DNA from: Streptomyces alfalfae
Lineage (GTDB): Bacteria; Actinomycetota; Actinomycetes; Streptomycetales; Streptomycetaceae
Direction of reading: 5' to 3'
Length of the DNA: 64,000 nt
Assembly (NCBI RefSeq): GCF_004127445.1
Contig: NZ_QEXM01000012.1
Location: 186,001 to 250,000, forward strand
The notes beneath the pieces were generated by a model, which saw only the letters and a program-made list of their open reading frames with translations, did not search any database and was not told where the DNA came from. The translations under genes were made by a program, and so were the position numbers. The number at the start of each line of letters is the position of its first letter. The stretch's first letter is position 1. Shown here piece by piece: positions 35,924 through 44,668 of the stretch.

Positions 35924-35948
35924 CCCGCTCGACCGTGAGGCCCGCCGT

Positions 35949-35975
35949 GCCCACGTCCGTGCGGCGAGCGTGGGC
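35949..35975. terminator. Inverted repeat between convergent genes
   Basis: GCCCACG (35949-35955) pairs with CGTGGGC (35969-35975) over a 13-nt loop, between the ABC gene and the convergent unknown gene. Confidence 0.45.
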
Positions 35976-36005
35976 GTCGGGCCGTCGCGCGGAGTGCCGC
36001 CACGC

Positions 36006-37982
36006 TCAGTGGGGACGCGTCCGCCAGGCCCGGGCGAAGAGTTCGGGCAGGGGGCCGCCGACGGGCCGGGAGTACACCTTGCGCCCGATGACCCGGACCC
36101 CGAGCAGCCCGGCCTTCCAGGTCTCCATCGGAGGGAAGAACCGGTCCCCGCCCGCCCAGTCGCCGGGCAGGAACACCCCCCGCCCGGCCCGGGCCCTGCG
36201 GTCGGCGACCACCAGACCGGCCTCGACGAGTGCGGCCGCGACGGCCTTGTGGTGCGCGGGAGTCCACCGGTTGAAGCGGCGCACACGGCGGTCGGTGGGC
36301 ATGGGCAGGGCGAGCAGTTGCAGGTACAGGGTGGCGGCGTCCGTGTCCAGACCGGTGGTGGCGGCCGCCTCCTCGACCACCGCGGGTGCGGACAGCCGCG
36401 GATCGGCCTCGTAGCCGCCCGGCGGCAGCGCTCCCTCGGTGATGCGCTGCACGATCCGTTCGACTTCGGGCCCGCGCAGCCGGCGGACCAGCGCCAGACG
36501 CGAGTCCGCCACGTCGACCAAGGCCTCCAGGCGCCGCGAGCGCTCGTCGGCACCGTAGCGGCCGGGCCGGAAGTACACGCCGGGCGCCTCGCGCTCACCA
36601 CGCCGGTCGAACCCCGCCTCGGACACGACGACCAGGCCGTCGTCCAGCGTGGGACGGGCGAGCGGCTCGGCGGCGTCCACGTGGGGCAGGGCGTCGGGGA
36701 AACTCGGCAGGAGGCTCGCCACGGTGTGGCCCCGCAGGCTGCGGCCACGGGCGGAGAGCAGCAGCTCCGGGTGGGCCAGGCGTTCCCGCAGCAGCCGTAC
36801 GGTCTCCGGGACACCCCGGCGTACGGGATCTCCTTCGGGAAGCTCGGCGTACACCCAGTCGACGGCGTCGCACACCACGGCGAGCAGCTCCGCGAAACGG
36901 AAGCCCTCCTCACCCTCCCAGCCACCGCCGCTGATGCTGTTCATCCGCAGCCGGGTGTCGGGGTCCCGGGTCAGCCGGGGCTCGCGCGCGGGATCGGCGA
37001 ACACGGCGCACACGGCTGCCGGGGCCATCCGCACATCACTGTGCTCGGCGGCGACGGCGAGCGTCGGCTCGGGCACCGCGGGGCGTACGCCCTGTTGCCT
37101 GCGCCAGGCCTCGGCGATCCGCTCGGCGAGCGCCGACTGCCCACCGTCGAGCCACAGCTGCTCGGGGTCCTCGGGCAGCACGTCGGCCAGCAGGTCGAGG
37201 CGCTCGGCCACGCTCAGGGCCGCCAACTCCCGCTCACCGGCCTCGGCTTCGGACTGCTTGAGTCCCATCACTTTGCGGGCCTCGGCGTCGAGGCCCCGGT
37301 ACCCGTACTTCACATCGGGTATCCCGGCGAGCAGCAGCGCGGCGCCGGCCCGGCTCAGCCCGGTCCGCTTGGCGAGCACCGCGGCCGCCGCGCGGTCCCA
37401 GGGCGCGGGGCCCTTCTGCCGTACGAGGTCCGCGAGGCCCCGCAGTCGGTCAGGGGTGTCCCAACCGGCCGCGTGCACCGGTTCGGTGGCCGTGATCCGG
37501 CCTGGCGCCGGCGGCTGTGCGGCCCCCGTGCGCAACTCGACGAAGCGCTGCCCGTCCCGGCCGGTGCCGAGCCCGTGCAGAGCGACCACCGCACCCTCGC
37601 GGGTCCGAGCGGCATACGTGTCCCGGTCGGCGAGTTCGACGACGCCCGTACGCATCCGGGCGCGAACCTCCGGGTCGGCGAAGGGAGTCTCCGCCCATAC
37701 CTCCAGCATCGCCAGTTGGACCGCGCGCAGATGGTCCGGCACGGGGAAAGAGCTCGCCCGCAGGGCCACGGCGCCGCACCGGCCGATGAACCGGTACCAG
37801 TTCCAGCCCCGGTACCGCGCGGGCGCCTCCTCGCGGCTCCCGGTCAAGTAGCCGCCGACCTCGGTGAATCCGGCGAACGTGCCGGGCCCCCAGTGTCCTG
37901 AGCCTTCGATGAAACCGTTGAGGGCCTGGGCGATCCGCTGCTCGTCGAAGGGCTGTGCGGGGCGTATCGGCGTGTGAGGCAT
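36006..37982 (-). CDS. Large uncharacterised cytosolic protein
   Basis: The 658-residue protein has no signal peptide, membrane segment or motif I recognise. The N-terminal 100 residues look globular (GHWGPGTFAGFTEVGGYLTG, YRGWNWYRFIGRCGAVALRA). The centre is helical and Leu/Ala-rich (LAKRTGLSRAGAALLLAGIPD), and the last 120 residues contain a helix-turn-helix-like stretch (HKAVAAALVEAGLVVADRRA). It could be related to the large MolR/DUF4132-type actinobacterial proteins, but I cannot support that. ATG 37982 is preceded by AGGATGG. Coding statistics are excellent throughout, so the gene is real. Confidence 0.75.
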   Translation of the reverse strand: MPHTPIRPAQPFDEQRIAQALNGFIEGSGHWGPGTFAGFTEVGGYLTGSREEAPARYRGWNWYRFIGRCGAVALRASSFPVPDHLRAVQLAMLEVWAETPFADPEVRARMRTGVVELADRDTYAARTREGAVVALHGLGTGRDGQRFVELRTGAAQPPAPGRITATEPVHAAGWDTPDRLRGLADLVRQKGPAPWDRAAAAVLAKRTGLSRAGAALLLAGIPDVKYGYRGLDAEARKVMGLKQSEAEAGERELAALSVAERLDLLADVLPEDPEQLWLDGGQSALAERIAEAWRRQQGVRPAVPEPTLAVAAEHSDVRMAPAAVCAVFADPAREPRLTRDPDTRLRMNSISGGGWEGEEGFRFAELLAVVCDAVDWVYAELPEGDPVRRGVPETVRLLRERLAHPELLLSARGRSLRGHTVASLLPSFPDALPHVDAAEPLARPTLDDGLVVVSEAGFDRRGEREAPGVYFRPGRYGADERSRRLEALVDVADSRLALVRRLRGPEVERIVQRITEGALPPGGYEADPRLSAPAVVEEAAATTGLDTDAATLYLQLLALPMPTDRRVRRFNRWTPAHHKAVAAALVEAGLVVADRRARAGRGVFLPGDWAGGDRFFPPMETWKAGLLGVRVIGRKVYSRPVGGPLPELFARAWRTRPH

Positions 37983-38148
37983 GCGACCATCCTGCCGGAT
38001 CGCCTGCCGGCCTCGCTCGCCGAGGCCGGGGCACGCGCTGCCCGGAACCGAGACAGTCGCCCCGACCCCGCGCTGCACGCCGGGATGGCCAACCCGCCGC
38101 GGCGCCGGACCACACCGTGGCCTCCGCCTCGGAGGCCTTCAGCCGTGC

Positions 38149-38772
38149 TCACGGGCCCTGGCGAGACCAAGCGAGGGGCTCGTCCGCCAGGTACGGCGGT
38201 GCCGGGTCGTACTGGAGGGCTTGACGCACGGCACGCGCGTGGGCGCGCCCGTGCAGCCGGCCGACGAGCCACAGGGCGCAGTCGATGCCCGCGGAGACAC
38301 CCTGGCTGGTGAGCAGGTCGCCGTCGACGACATAGCGCGCGTCCCGCACGACGGTGACGTCACCGCGCTCCTCCAGTGCCTGCTCGTACTGCCGGTGCGT
38401 GGCGACCCGGCGGGAGCGGGCCGGGCCCGCGGCGTGCAGCAGGAAGGCCCCGGTGCAGACGCCGACCGTCCACACGGCGTGCGCGGCGGTGCCGGCGAGC
38501 CAGCCGGTGAGCCGCGCGTTGTGCGGCTCGACCTCCCGGGCGCCGGAGCCGCCGGGGACGAGGACGACGTCCAGGGGCGGGTGGTCGTCGAGGGTGTGGT
38601 CCGGCAGCACCCGCATGCCCTGGGAGCACCGTACGGGCCCGGAACGTTCGGCGACGAGCACGACGTCGTCCATGTCGTCCCGTAGCCGGGAGGAGGTGGT
38701 GAACACCTCCCAGGGACCGGCGAAGTCGAGTTCCTGCGCGGTGTCGAACAGCAGGATTCCGTAGGTGGTCAT
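38149..38772 (-). CDS. DJ-1/PfpI protein, isonitrile hydratase-like
   Basis: The 207-residue single-domain GATase1-like protein has the nucleophile elbow GVCTGA with Cys106 and an acidic residue D16 in QELDFAGPWEV. The layout closely follows the Pseudomonas isonitrile hydratase InhA (D16/C106 versus D17/C101; a shared AGID segment and a PAPPY/F C-terminus). InhA adds water to isonitriles to give N-formamides. It lies 2 nt downstream of an HD-domain gene in a two-gene operon divergent from a GlxA-type regulator. Assignment to isonitrile chemistry is from family resemblance; general DJ-1 stress functions remain possible. Confidence 0.8.
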   Translation of the reverse strand: MTTYGILLFDTAQELDFAGPWEVFTTSSRLRDDMDDVVLVAERSGPVRCSQGMRVLPDHTLDDHPPLDVVLVPGGSGAREVEPHNARLTGWLAGTAAHAVWTVGVCTGAFLLHAAGPARSRRVATHRQYEQALEERGDVTVVRDARYVVDGDLLTSQGVSAGIDCALWLVGRLHGRAHARAVRQALQYDPAPPYLADEPLAWSRQGP

Positions 38773-38774
38773 GG

Positions 38775-39437
38775 TCAGTTGCCCCAGCGCGCGGCGTCGG
38801 CCATGGTCTCCATGCGGGTCCTGTGGGGCGGCACGGACCTCTCCCGCAGCAGTTCGGAGGGGAGTGAGAAGGGCGGGGCCTTCTCCGGGCGCCGCCGTAC
38901 CTGGGCGACGATCTCGTCGGTCAGGGTGGTGGCCATGGACAGCCGTGGATAGGCGGCGTGGATCGCGGCGCCGGTCGCGTCGTCGACGCAGTCCGTGTCC
39001 CAGCCGAAGTCCATGCCGGTCCCCTGGTGCACGAGGGCGCACAGGGTGCCGCGGCGTTCGGCGATGCCCGCCGTCGTGTGGAAGGCGATGGCCTCCCACA
39101 CCATGTCGACACCGGCGGCGGGCAGGCCCTGCTCGGTGAGGAACTCCGCGGCCGTGTCGGCGCCGTCCACCTCGAACCGCTGATGGCGGTCACCCGCCTG
39201 TGTCAGGCCGATGTCGTGCAGCACGCAGGCCAGGAACAGGAGTTCGGGATCGTAGTCGCGCCCCGCCTCCGCGCCCTGGTGGTCGGCGCGCAGGCGGGCG
39301 AACAGCGCGCTGCGGACACTGTGGTTGGCCGTCGGGGTGGACTCCGTGTCGCGCACCAGGGCGAGTGCGCGGCGCGTGAGGGCGGTGTCGGGCAGTGGCG
39401 GGATTCCGGCGACGTTCGTGGTGTTCTCTGCGGTCAT
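38775..39437 (-). CDS. HD-domain hydrolase, cyanamide hydratase-like
   Basis: The 220-residue protein has the HD signature with metal ligands in SVRSALFARL (His upstream), CVLHDIG (HD pair) and IAFHTT. The order and spacing, together with RFEVDGADTAAEFL, are those of the HD family related to fungal cyanamide hydratases and DDI2/3. ATG 39437 is preferred to an upstream TTG. It is directly followed by the isonitrile-hydratase-like gene, so both may detoxify nitrile or isonitrile-type compounds. Divergent from the AraC/GlxA regulator at 39491. Confidence 0.8.
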   Translation of the reverse strand: MTAENTTNVAGIPPLPDTALTRRALALVRDTESTPTANHSVRSALFARLRADHQGAEAGRDYDPELLFLACVLHDIGLTQAGDRHQRFEVDGADTAAEFLTEQGLPAAGVDMVWEAIAFHTTAGIAERRGTLCALVHQGTGMDFGWDTDCVDDATGAAIHAAYPRLSMATTLTDEIVAQVRRRPEKAPPFSLPSELLRERSVPPHRTRMETMADAARWGN

Positions 39438-39490
39438 GGAATCGATGATCGGCTGCGACAACTGCCGGTGACAGTGGCAGAGTTGCCTTC

Positions 39491-40480
39491 ATGCGAGAGG
39501 AAACTGCCACCTTCGACGTCGCCGCGCGCCGGGCCGCCCCGCACCGTGTGGCGGTCCTGACCATCGAGGACGTGCTGCCCCTGGACCTGGGCATTCCGGC
39601 CCAGGTCTTCACCGGCGTGCCCGGCGACCCCTACGAACTGACCCTGTGCGGACGCACCTCGGGGCCGGTCCCGACCGCGGCGGGGTTCGCCGTGACGGTC
39701 GAGGCCGGTCTGGAGGCGTTGCGTGAGGCCGACACCGTGGTGGTCCCGGGATACACGCCCCACCTGCGCGAGCTGCCGCGGGACGTCCTCGCCGCGCTGT
39801 CCGAGGCATACGCCGGGGGCCGGCGGCTGGTGTCCATCTGCACGGGCGCGTTCGCCCTGGCGGCAGCCGGGATTCTCGACGGCCGCAGGGCCACCACCCA
39901 CTGGAAGCACGCCGACGACCTGGCCGAGCGCTACCCGGACGTGACAGTGGACCCGCGCGTGCTCTACCTCGACGAGGGACAGGTGCTGACCTCCGCGGGC
40001 GTCGCCGCCGGCATCGACCTGTGCCTGCACCTCGTACGGCGCGATCTCGGCGCCCGCACGGCGAACCAGGTGGCGCGCTCCCTGGTGTCCGCTCCCCACC
40101 GCGAGGGCGGACAGGCCCAGTACATCAAACGGCCACTGGGCCCCGAGACACCCGGCGTCACCCTCGCCCCCACCCGCACATGGGCCCTGGCCCGCCTGCA
40201 CGAACCACTGACGGTGCCTCTGCTCGCCGCGCATGCGCACATGGCGCCGCGGACCTTCGCCCGGCGGTTCGTCTCCGAGACCGGCACGACGCCGCTGCGG
40301 TGGCTGCTCGACGCCCGGCTCGACCGCGCCAGGGAACTGCTGGAGAGCACGGAACTCGCCGTCGACCAAATAGCCGACCGCTGCGGCCTCGGCAGCCCCT
40401 CGAACCTTCGCCTGCACTTCCGGCGCGCCCTCGGCACGACACCCACCGCCTACCGCACGGCGTTCGCCCCCTCCCCATGA
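39491..40480 (+). CDS. GlxA-type AraC regulator with DJ-1/PfpI domain
   Basis: The 329-residue protein has an N-terminal GATase1-like sensor domain (about 15-185, SICTGAFALAAAGILDGRRATTHW) and a C-terminal AraC double HTH (about 225-325, AHMAPRTFARRFVSETGTTPLRW and VDQIADRCGLGSPSNLRLHF). It is divergent from the HD-DJ-1 operon over 53 bp, so it is the likely activator of that pair. Its sensor domain is homologous to the isonitrile-hydratase-like protein it probably controls. Confidence 0.92.
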   Translation: MREETATFDVAARRAAPHRVAVLTIEDVLPLDLGIPAQVFTGVPGDPYELTLCGRTSGPVPTAAGFAVTVEAGLEALREADTVVVPGYTPHLRELPRDVLAALSEAYAGGRRLVSICTGAFALAAAGILDGRRATTHWKHADDLAERYPDVTVDPRVLYLDEGQVLTSAGVAAGIDLCLHLVRRDLGARTANQVARSLVSAPHREGGQAQYIKRPLGPETPGVTLAPTRTWALARLHEPLTVPLLAAHAHMAPRTFARRFVSETGTTPLRWLLDARLDRARELLESTELAVDQIADRCGLGSPSNLRLHFRRALGTTPTAYRTAFAPSP

Positions 40481-40555
40481 CACCCAGCGGGCGCCTGGCG
40501 CGCGGCAGTATGGGAGTCGGGCTCACCGGCGTCAGCGCCAGCCCCCCCCCTGGGC

Positions 40556-41527
40556 TCACCGGGTGATCGGGGTGGCGCCGGTCGCGGTGACGGACAGGTC
40601 CCAGAGCCGCGCGGCCCCATCGGGGTCGATGGCGTACTCACGGACACCGCCCTCGTCCATGGGCGCTTCGAGGGCGGAGACACCCGCGACGTCGCAGTCC
40701 TCCAGATAGAGACCGCCGCGATCGTCGAGAAGGGGAGCCGTGGCTGCCCACAGACCGGTGGCCGCGCCCTGGGAGGATGTCTTCAGGTCGGCGCCGATCA
40801 CGTTGCCGTGCTCGTCCACCCATCCACGGTCGACCTGTTCCTGAAGCGTCATATCCCGCTGAAGCCCGGTGATGATCTTGCCGGGGTGGAGAGCGAAGGC
40901 CCGGACGCCGTCGCCGCGCCCGATGGCGTCGAGCCGCACGGCGAACAGGACGTTCGCGGTCTTGGCCTGGCCGTAGGCAAGCCACTTGTCGTAACCGGTA
41001 CGAAAGTGGGGGTCATGCCAGCGGATGCCGGTCAGGGTGTGCCCGGCTGAGCTGTTGACGACGACACGCGCACCGTTGGCGGCGGCCAGGAGCGGGTACA
41101 GCTCACAGGCGAGGGTGAAGTGTCCGAAGTGGTTCGCGGCGAGCTGGCTCTCCCAGCCGGGGCCGACATGCCGTTCGGGGGTCGCCATGACACCGGCGAC
41201 CGCCATGAACAGGTCGAGCCTGGTGAGGGTGCCGCTGATCCGTGCGGCAGCGGCGCGCACACTGCCGAGATCTGTCAGGTCCATGGGTATGACATCGCAG
41301 CCGTCCACATCCGCGAGCGCCGCGCGGGCGATCTGGGGCCTGCGCGCCGGAACGATGACCCGGGCCCCGGCGGCTGCCAGAGCGCGGGTGGTCTCCAGGC
41401 CGAGTCCGGAGTAACCCCCCGTCACCACGGCGCTCCTGCCGGAGAGGTCGACGCCGGCCATGACGTCCTCGGCGGTGCTGTCGGCGGAAAAGGGCGAGTT
41501 CAGTGGCTGCTGCTCAGTGCTGGTCAT
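40556..41527 (-). CDS. Short-chain dehydrogenase (retinol dehydrogenase-like SDR)
   Basis: The 323-residue protein has a Rossmann fold with cofactor motif TGGYSGLGLE (about residues 37-46), NADP-type basic residues after strand 2 (PARRPQ), a catalytic Ser in VNSSAG and a YGQAK YxxxK motif. In the NAG-type position it reads AVAGVM, a small deviation. Its promoter carries a MerR-type palindrome and the divergent gene is merR. It probably reduces a small carbonyl compound. Confidence 0.88.
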   Translation of the reverse strand: MTSTEQQPLNSPFSADSTAEDVMAGVDLSGRSAVVTGGYSGLGLETTRALAAAGARVIVPARRPQIARAALADVDGCDVIPMDLTDLGSVRAAAARISGTLTRLDLFMAVAGVMATPERHVGPGWESQLAANHFGHFTLACELYPLLAAANGARVVVNSSAGHTLTGIRWHDPHFRTGYDKWLAYGQAKTANVLFAVRLDAIGRGDGVRAFALHPGKIITGLQRDMTLQEQVDRGWVDEHGNVIGADLKTSSQGAATGLWAATAPLLDDRGGLYLEDCDVAGVSALEAPMDEGGVREYAIDPDGAARLWDLSVTATGATPITR

Positions 41528-41541
41528 GCCGCCGACGCTAC

Positions 41542-41563
41542 GATCTAGAGCGAGGTCTAGATC
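41542..41563 (-). promoter_or_regulatory. MerR operator in SDR promoter
   Basis: GATCTAGA-N6-TCTAGATC (41542-41563) is a perfect dyad. On the minus strand it sits between a -35 TTGATC (41566-41561) and a -10 TAGCGT with a 19-nt spacer, the long spacing characteristic of MerR-activated promoters. The merR gene itself has a -10-like TAGACT (41570-41575) 7 nt before its ATG. Confidence 0.75.
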
Positions 41564-41582
41564 AAGTCCTAGACTGTCACGC

Positions 41583-42005
41583 ATGGCGACTACGGAGACC
41601 TCTGCGGAGCCGCTGAGCATCGGCGAGGTGGCCGAGCGGACCGGACTCAGCGTGCACGCCCTGCGCTTCTATGAGCGCGAGGGCCTGCTGGTCGGTCCGG
41701 TCCAGCGCACCTCCGGCGGCCGGCGGCGGTACACCGCCTCCGATGTCGACTGGCTGCTCATCTGCGTCAAGCTGCGGGAATCCGGCATGCCGCTCGCCGA
41801 CCTCAAGCGGTTCGCCGAGCTGGTGCGGCACGGTCCGGGAAACGAAGCCGAACGTCTGCGGCTCCTCGACGCCCACAGGCAGCGCGTCGACGCGCGGATC
41901 CAGGCCCTGGAGGAGTGCCGCTCCGTCATCGCCTGGAAGGTCGGTGTCTACGCCGACCACCTCGCCCGCGGCGAGGCCGACGGGCTCTGGGACCCGACGG
42001 CCTGA
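41583..42005 (+). CDS. MerR-family regulator
   Basis: The 140-residue protein has a MerR winged HTH (residues 11-80, LSIGEVAERTGLSVHALRFYEREGLL with RRRYTASDVDWL) and a dimerisation coiled coil (about 85-125). There is no C-terminal metal-binding cysteine pair, so it belongs to the organic-effector or stress branch. It is divergent from the SDR gene and should activate it through the dyad at 41542-41563. No Shine-Dalgarno is seen; the mRNA may be leaderless. Confidence 0.92.
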   Translation: MATTETSAEPLSIGEVAERTGLSVHALRFYEREGLLVGPVQRTSGGRRRYTASDVDWLLICVKLRESGMPLADLKRFAELVRHGPGNEAERLRLLDAHRQRVDARIQALEECRSVIAWKVGVYADHLARGEADGLWDPTA

Positions 42006-42418
42006 GACAGGGCATCGAGCCGATTGCCCAGGCCGCCCAGGCCAGCAGTTCATCGAACCAGCCGCCGACCTCGTCGACCGCATCCCCGTCCCTCTGCGAC
42101 GCCGTACGACGTGAGCAGACCCGCGTCGCGGGAGCGGCACGGACACCGTTGGTGGAGTCCGTTGCCTGCTCTGGCGCGGAACAGCGTGCTTCTCGGCGGG
42201 AGACTCAGAGGGAGACGGGAGACGGGAGACGCTGATGACAGGCGGCGGCAGGTCGAGTGCCGATACCGGTGGCGGCCACATCGGCATCATGGGGTGAACG
42301 GGACGGAGGAGTGGTTCGACGCGCTCGCGTCGCCGCTTTCGGCCGGGGTGACCACGTCACCCCAGATGGGGTCTAACGACAAGGTCAGGGCCTGTGAACA
42401 CCCCCCGGTCCGCCCAGA
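42006..42418. other. Intergenic region, no gene seen
   Basis: These 413 bases lie between convergent genes. The frames lack ribosome sites and family signals. A short GGGAGAC direct repeat occurs near 42215-42228. Confidence 0.4.
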
Positions 42419-43144
42419 TCACTCCGTCATGGGCAGGCACTCGGCGAGCAGGTCGACGACATCGCGCCAAGCTCGCTGCGCGTGCCGAGGGTGATGGCCG
42501 ACCCCGGGAAGCACGATGTGGTCGACCGGTGGGTGATGGAAGGCGTGCAAGGCGCCGCCGTAGACCACGAGGCGCCAGTCGACGCCCGCGGCCTGCATCT
42601 CGGCGGTGAATGCGTCCCGTTGCGCGGGCGGCATGATCATGTCTTCCGACCCGACCCCGGCCCACACCGGGCAGTGAATGCGCGCCGTCTCACCTGGTCG
42701 GCCCGTGGTCAGTCCATTGACTGTCGCGATCGCGCGCAGGTCGACACCGTCGCGCCCGAGTTCCAGCGCGATCGCGCCCCCCGTGCCGTAGCCGATGGCG
42801 GCGATCTGGTCCGGGTCGGTCCGCGACTCGGCGCGGAGCACGTCGAGCGCCGCGTGGCCGATGCCCCGCATCCGGTCGGGGTCGGCGAGCAGCGGCGTGC
42901 AACGGGCCAGCATCTCTTCGGGGTCGGCCACATAGCGCCCGCCGTGGAGGTCGAAGGCCAGGGCCACGTACCCCAGCTCGGCGAGCGCATCGGCCCGGCG
43001 GCGCTCGACGTCGCTGAGCCCCACCCCCTCGGGCCCGATCAACACCGCGGGCCGGCGGTCGACACCGGCCGGGAGCGCGAGGTGCCCGATCATCGTCAGG
43101 CCGTCGGCCGCGTATTCGATCGTGCGGGATGTCACTGTCGTCAT
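42419..43144 (-). CDS. Dienelactone hydrolase-fold protein without its nucleophile
   Basis: The 241-residue alpha/beta hydrolase of the DLH family retains Asp168 (GSEDMIMP) and His200 (GGALHAFHHP). However, the nucleophile elbow, normally GYCFGG or GYSxGG, reads GYGTGG, with Gly120 where Cys or Ser should be. All flanking structure is intact, so this is a substitution, not decay. It may be a non-catalytic binding protein or use another mechanism. ATG 43144 is followed by a normal N-terminus. No operon partner. Confidence 0.85.
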   Translation of the reverse strand: MTTVTSRTIEYAADGLTMIGHLALPAGVDRRPAVLIGPEGVGLSDVERRRADALAELGYVALAFDLHGGRYVADPEEMLARCTPLLADPDRMRGIGHAALDVLRAESRTDPDQIAAIGYGTGGAIALELGRDGVDLRAIATVNGLTTGRPGETARIHCPVWAGVGSEDMIMPPAQRDAFTAEMQAAGVDWRLVVYGGALHAFHHPPVDHIVLPGVGHHPRHAQRAWRDVVDLLAECLPMTE

Positions 43145-43325
43145 GAGCCTGGACTGTAGTGACCGTCGAGCCTGGTCGGGTCAGTGTTCTGCCGCTGGCA
43201 GAAGGCAGGTTTCTGGCGTATTCCGAAACCGCCCCGCCGGCGGTTCGGCCCAGAGCATGGGAACGAACCGCCGTCCGTCCGAAGGGCGGGCCTACCGGAC
43301 GCCGCTGCACGCAGGCGGAGTTTGT

Positions 43326-43610
43326 TCACGGGCTCTTCAAGTGACCGATGCGGACCAGCTCCCACGTTCGTTCCGCTCCGGGCGGGGCGTTCTCGCACCA
43401 CTGCGTCACCGTGAGGTCGACGAGGCCGGCGCCGCCGGCGGAGGGCTTGACCTCGATGACGGTGACCTCGTCGACCGAATAGGGCCCTCCTGGCCAACCC
43501 GCCGCTCGGGCGGCAGACCACCACCGTGCGGACTCACCCAACCGGCATACCGCACCGATCGCATATCGTCGTCCCCTGCCGACATCACGTCCCCAAGCCA
43601 GGAGTGCCAA
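43326..43610 (-). pseudogene. Possible gene remnant (unknown)
   Basis: The 94-codon frame has Streptomyces-like codon use only in its second half (about residue 45 on: GGPYSVDEVTVIEVKPSAGG, then VDLTVTQWCENAPPGAERTW). The first half looks non-coding and no Shine-Dalgarno precedes the ATG. It may be the 3' end of a lost gene. Family not recognised. The rest of 43145-43676 holds nothing I can support. Confidence 0.3.
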
Positions 43611-43676
43611 ATTGCGTTGCTCTTATGCGAGTTCCGTCTTGTCACTGCCCGCCCGTGAGCCCGTCAGGTCTGTCCG

Positions 43677-44498
43677 GTGACCGATGCGAGCACGGACAGA
43701 GTGAACCGATTCCGGGTCGGGGCGGCATCCCGGGGTCTGCCGTCGGAGGAGGTGGAGGAATGGATACGCGTCGCCCGCCCGGCGGTGTATGTGGCGGAGG
43801 GCGGTGACGGTCCCCTCGTGGCCCGGGTCGGCGGCGACCCCATGCTGCCGCACGGCACTCCGCAGCCGTCCGATCCCTTCGTGGCCTCCGTCGACCTCGC
43901 GGCCATCCCCTCGGGTGCCACCGACCTTCCTCTGCCCTCCGACGGCCACCTGCTCCTCTTCTCCAGCACCGATGTGCAAGGCATCGATGGACAGGTGTCC
44001 GACGCGGTGCTGTACGTCCCCGCCGGGACCCCCACGACCCCGAGCCCTCTCGAACACAGCTGGCGCGTGCCGTACCGGCCGCGTGAGCTCCGCACGGCCT
44101 GGCACCAGCCGAGCGCGCAGATGCCGGAGAGTTTCGCCCTCGACAGATGGGGCGAATTCCCCGAGGACGAGCAGTTCGAACTCGCCGACGAACTCGCCGA
44201 CGCCTGGGCGGACGTGGGCGGCTACCGCCCCTCCTGGGCCCTCCAGATCGGCGGCCACCCGGTCTCGCCCCAGAACGACCCCGTCCACTGCGCCCGCGGT
44301 CCCGAGGAGGCCGCCCCCTCCGCGCCGGGTGGTACGGCCCACGGGGAGGACGCCGACGACTGGGCTCTCCTGGCCACCTGGTGGTGCGGCGACGATGTCA
44401 CGGAGCTGGACTCCGGCGTGGCCCACTGGGTGATCCGCCGCCGGGACCTGGCGGACCGGCGCTTCGACCGGGTCCACCGCTACGTCGAGATGGCCTGA
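43677..44498 (+). CDS. DUF1963 (YwqG-like) protein
   Basis: The 273-residue cytosolic protein matches the DUF1963 pattern: an early segment with PxLPxG (GGDPMLPHGTPQPS), FVASVDLAAIP, a beta-rich core LPSDGHLLLFSS, and a late Gly-rich hairpin LQIGGHPVSPQND. Function of the family is unknown; members are often linked to toxin-immunity or stress functions. GTG start at 43677. Stand-alone gene. Confidence 0.82.
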   Translation: MTDASTDRVNRFRVGAASRGLPSEEVEEWIRVARPAVYVAEGGDGPLVARVGGDPMLPHGTPQPSDPFVASVDLAAIPSGATDLPLPSDGHLLLFSSTDVQGIDGQVSDAVLYVPAGTPTTPSPLEHSWRVPYRPRELRTAWHQPSAQMPESFALDRWGEFPEDEQFELADELADAWADVGGYRPSWALQIGGHPVSPQNDPVHCARGPEEAAPSAPGGTAHGEDADDWALLATWWCGDDVTELDSGVAHWVIRRRDLADRRFDRVHRYVEMA

Positions 44499-44668
44499 CC
44501 ACGCGGGGCGCGGACGACCGGCTTCCCGCCGCCTCGTCAGCGCCTACCCGGTCCGCGCGTCCGTGTCGTCACCGTGACGGCCGGTCTGCCCGGAGCGCAG
44601 TGCCAGCGGATGCGGCGACTCGCGATCGTGATCGTCGAGATCACGACGCCCCGTCATCCCGCCGCGGT

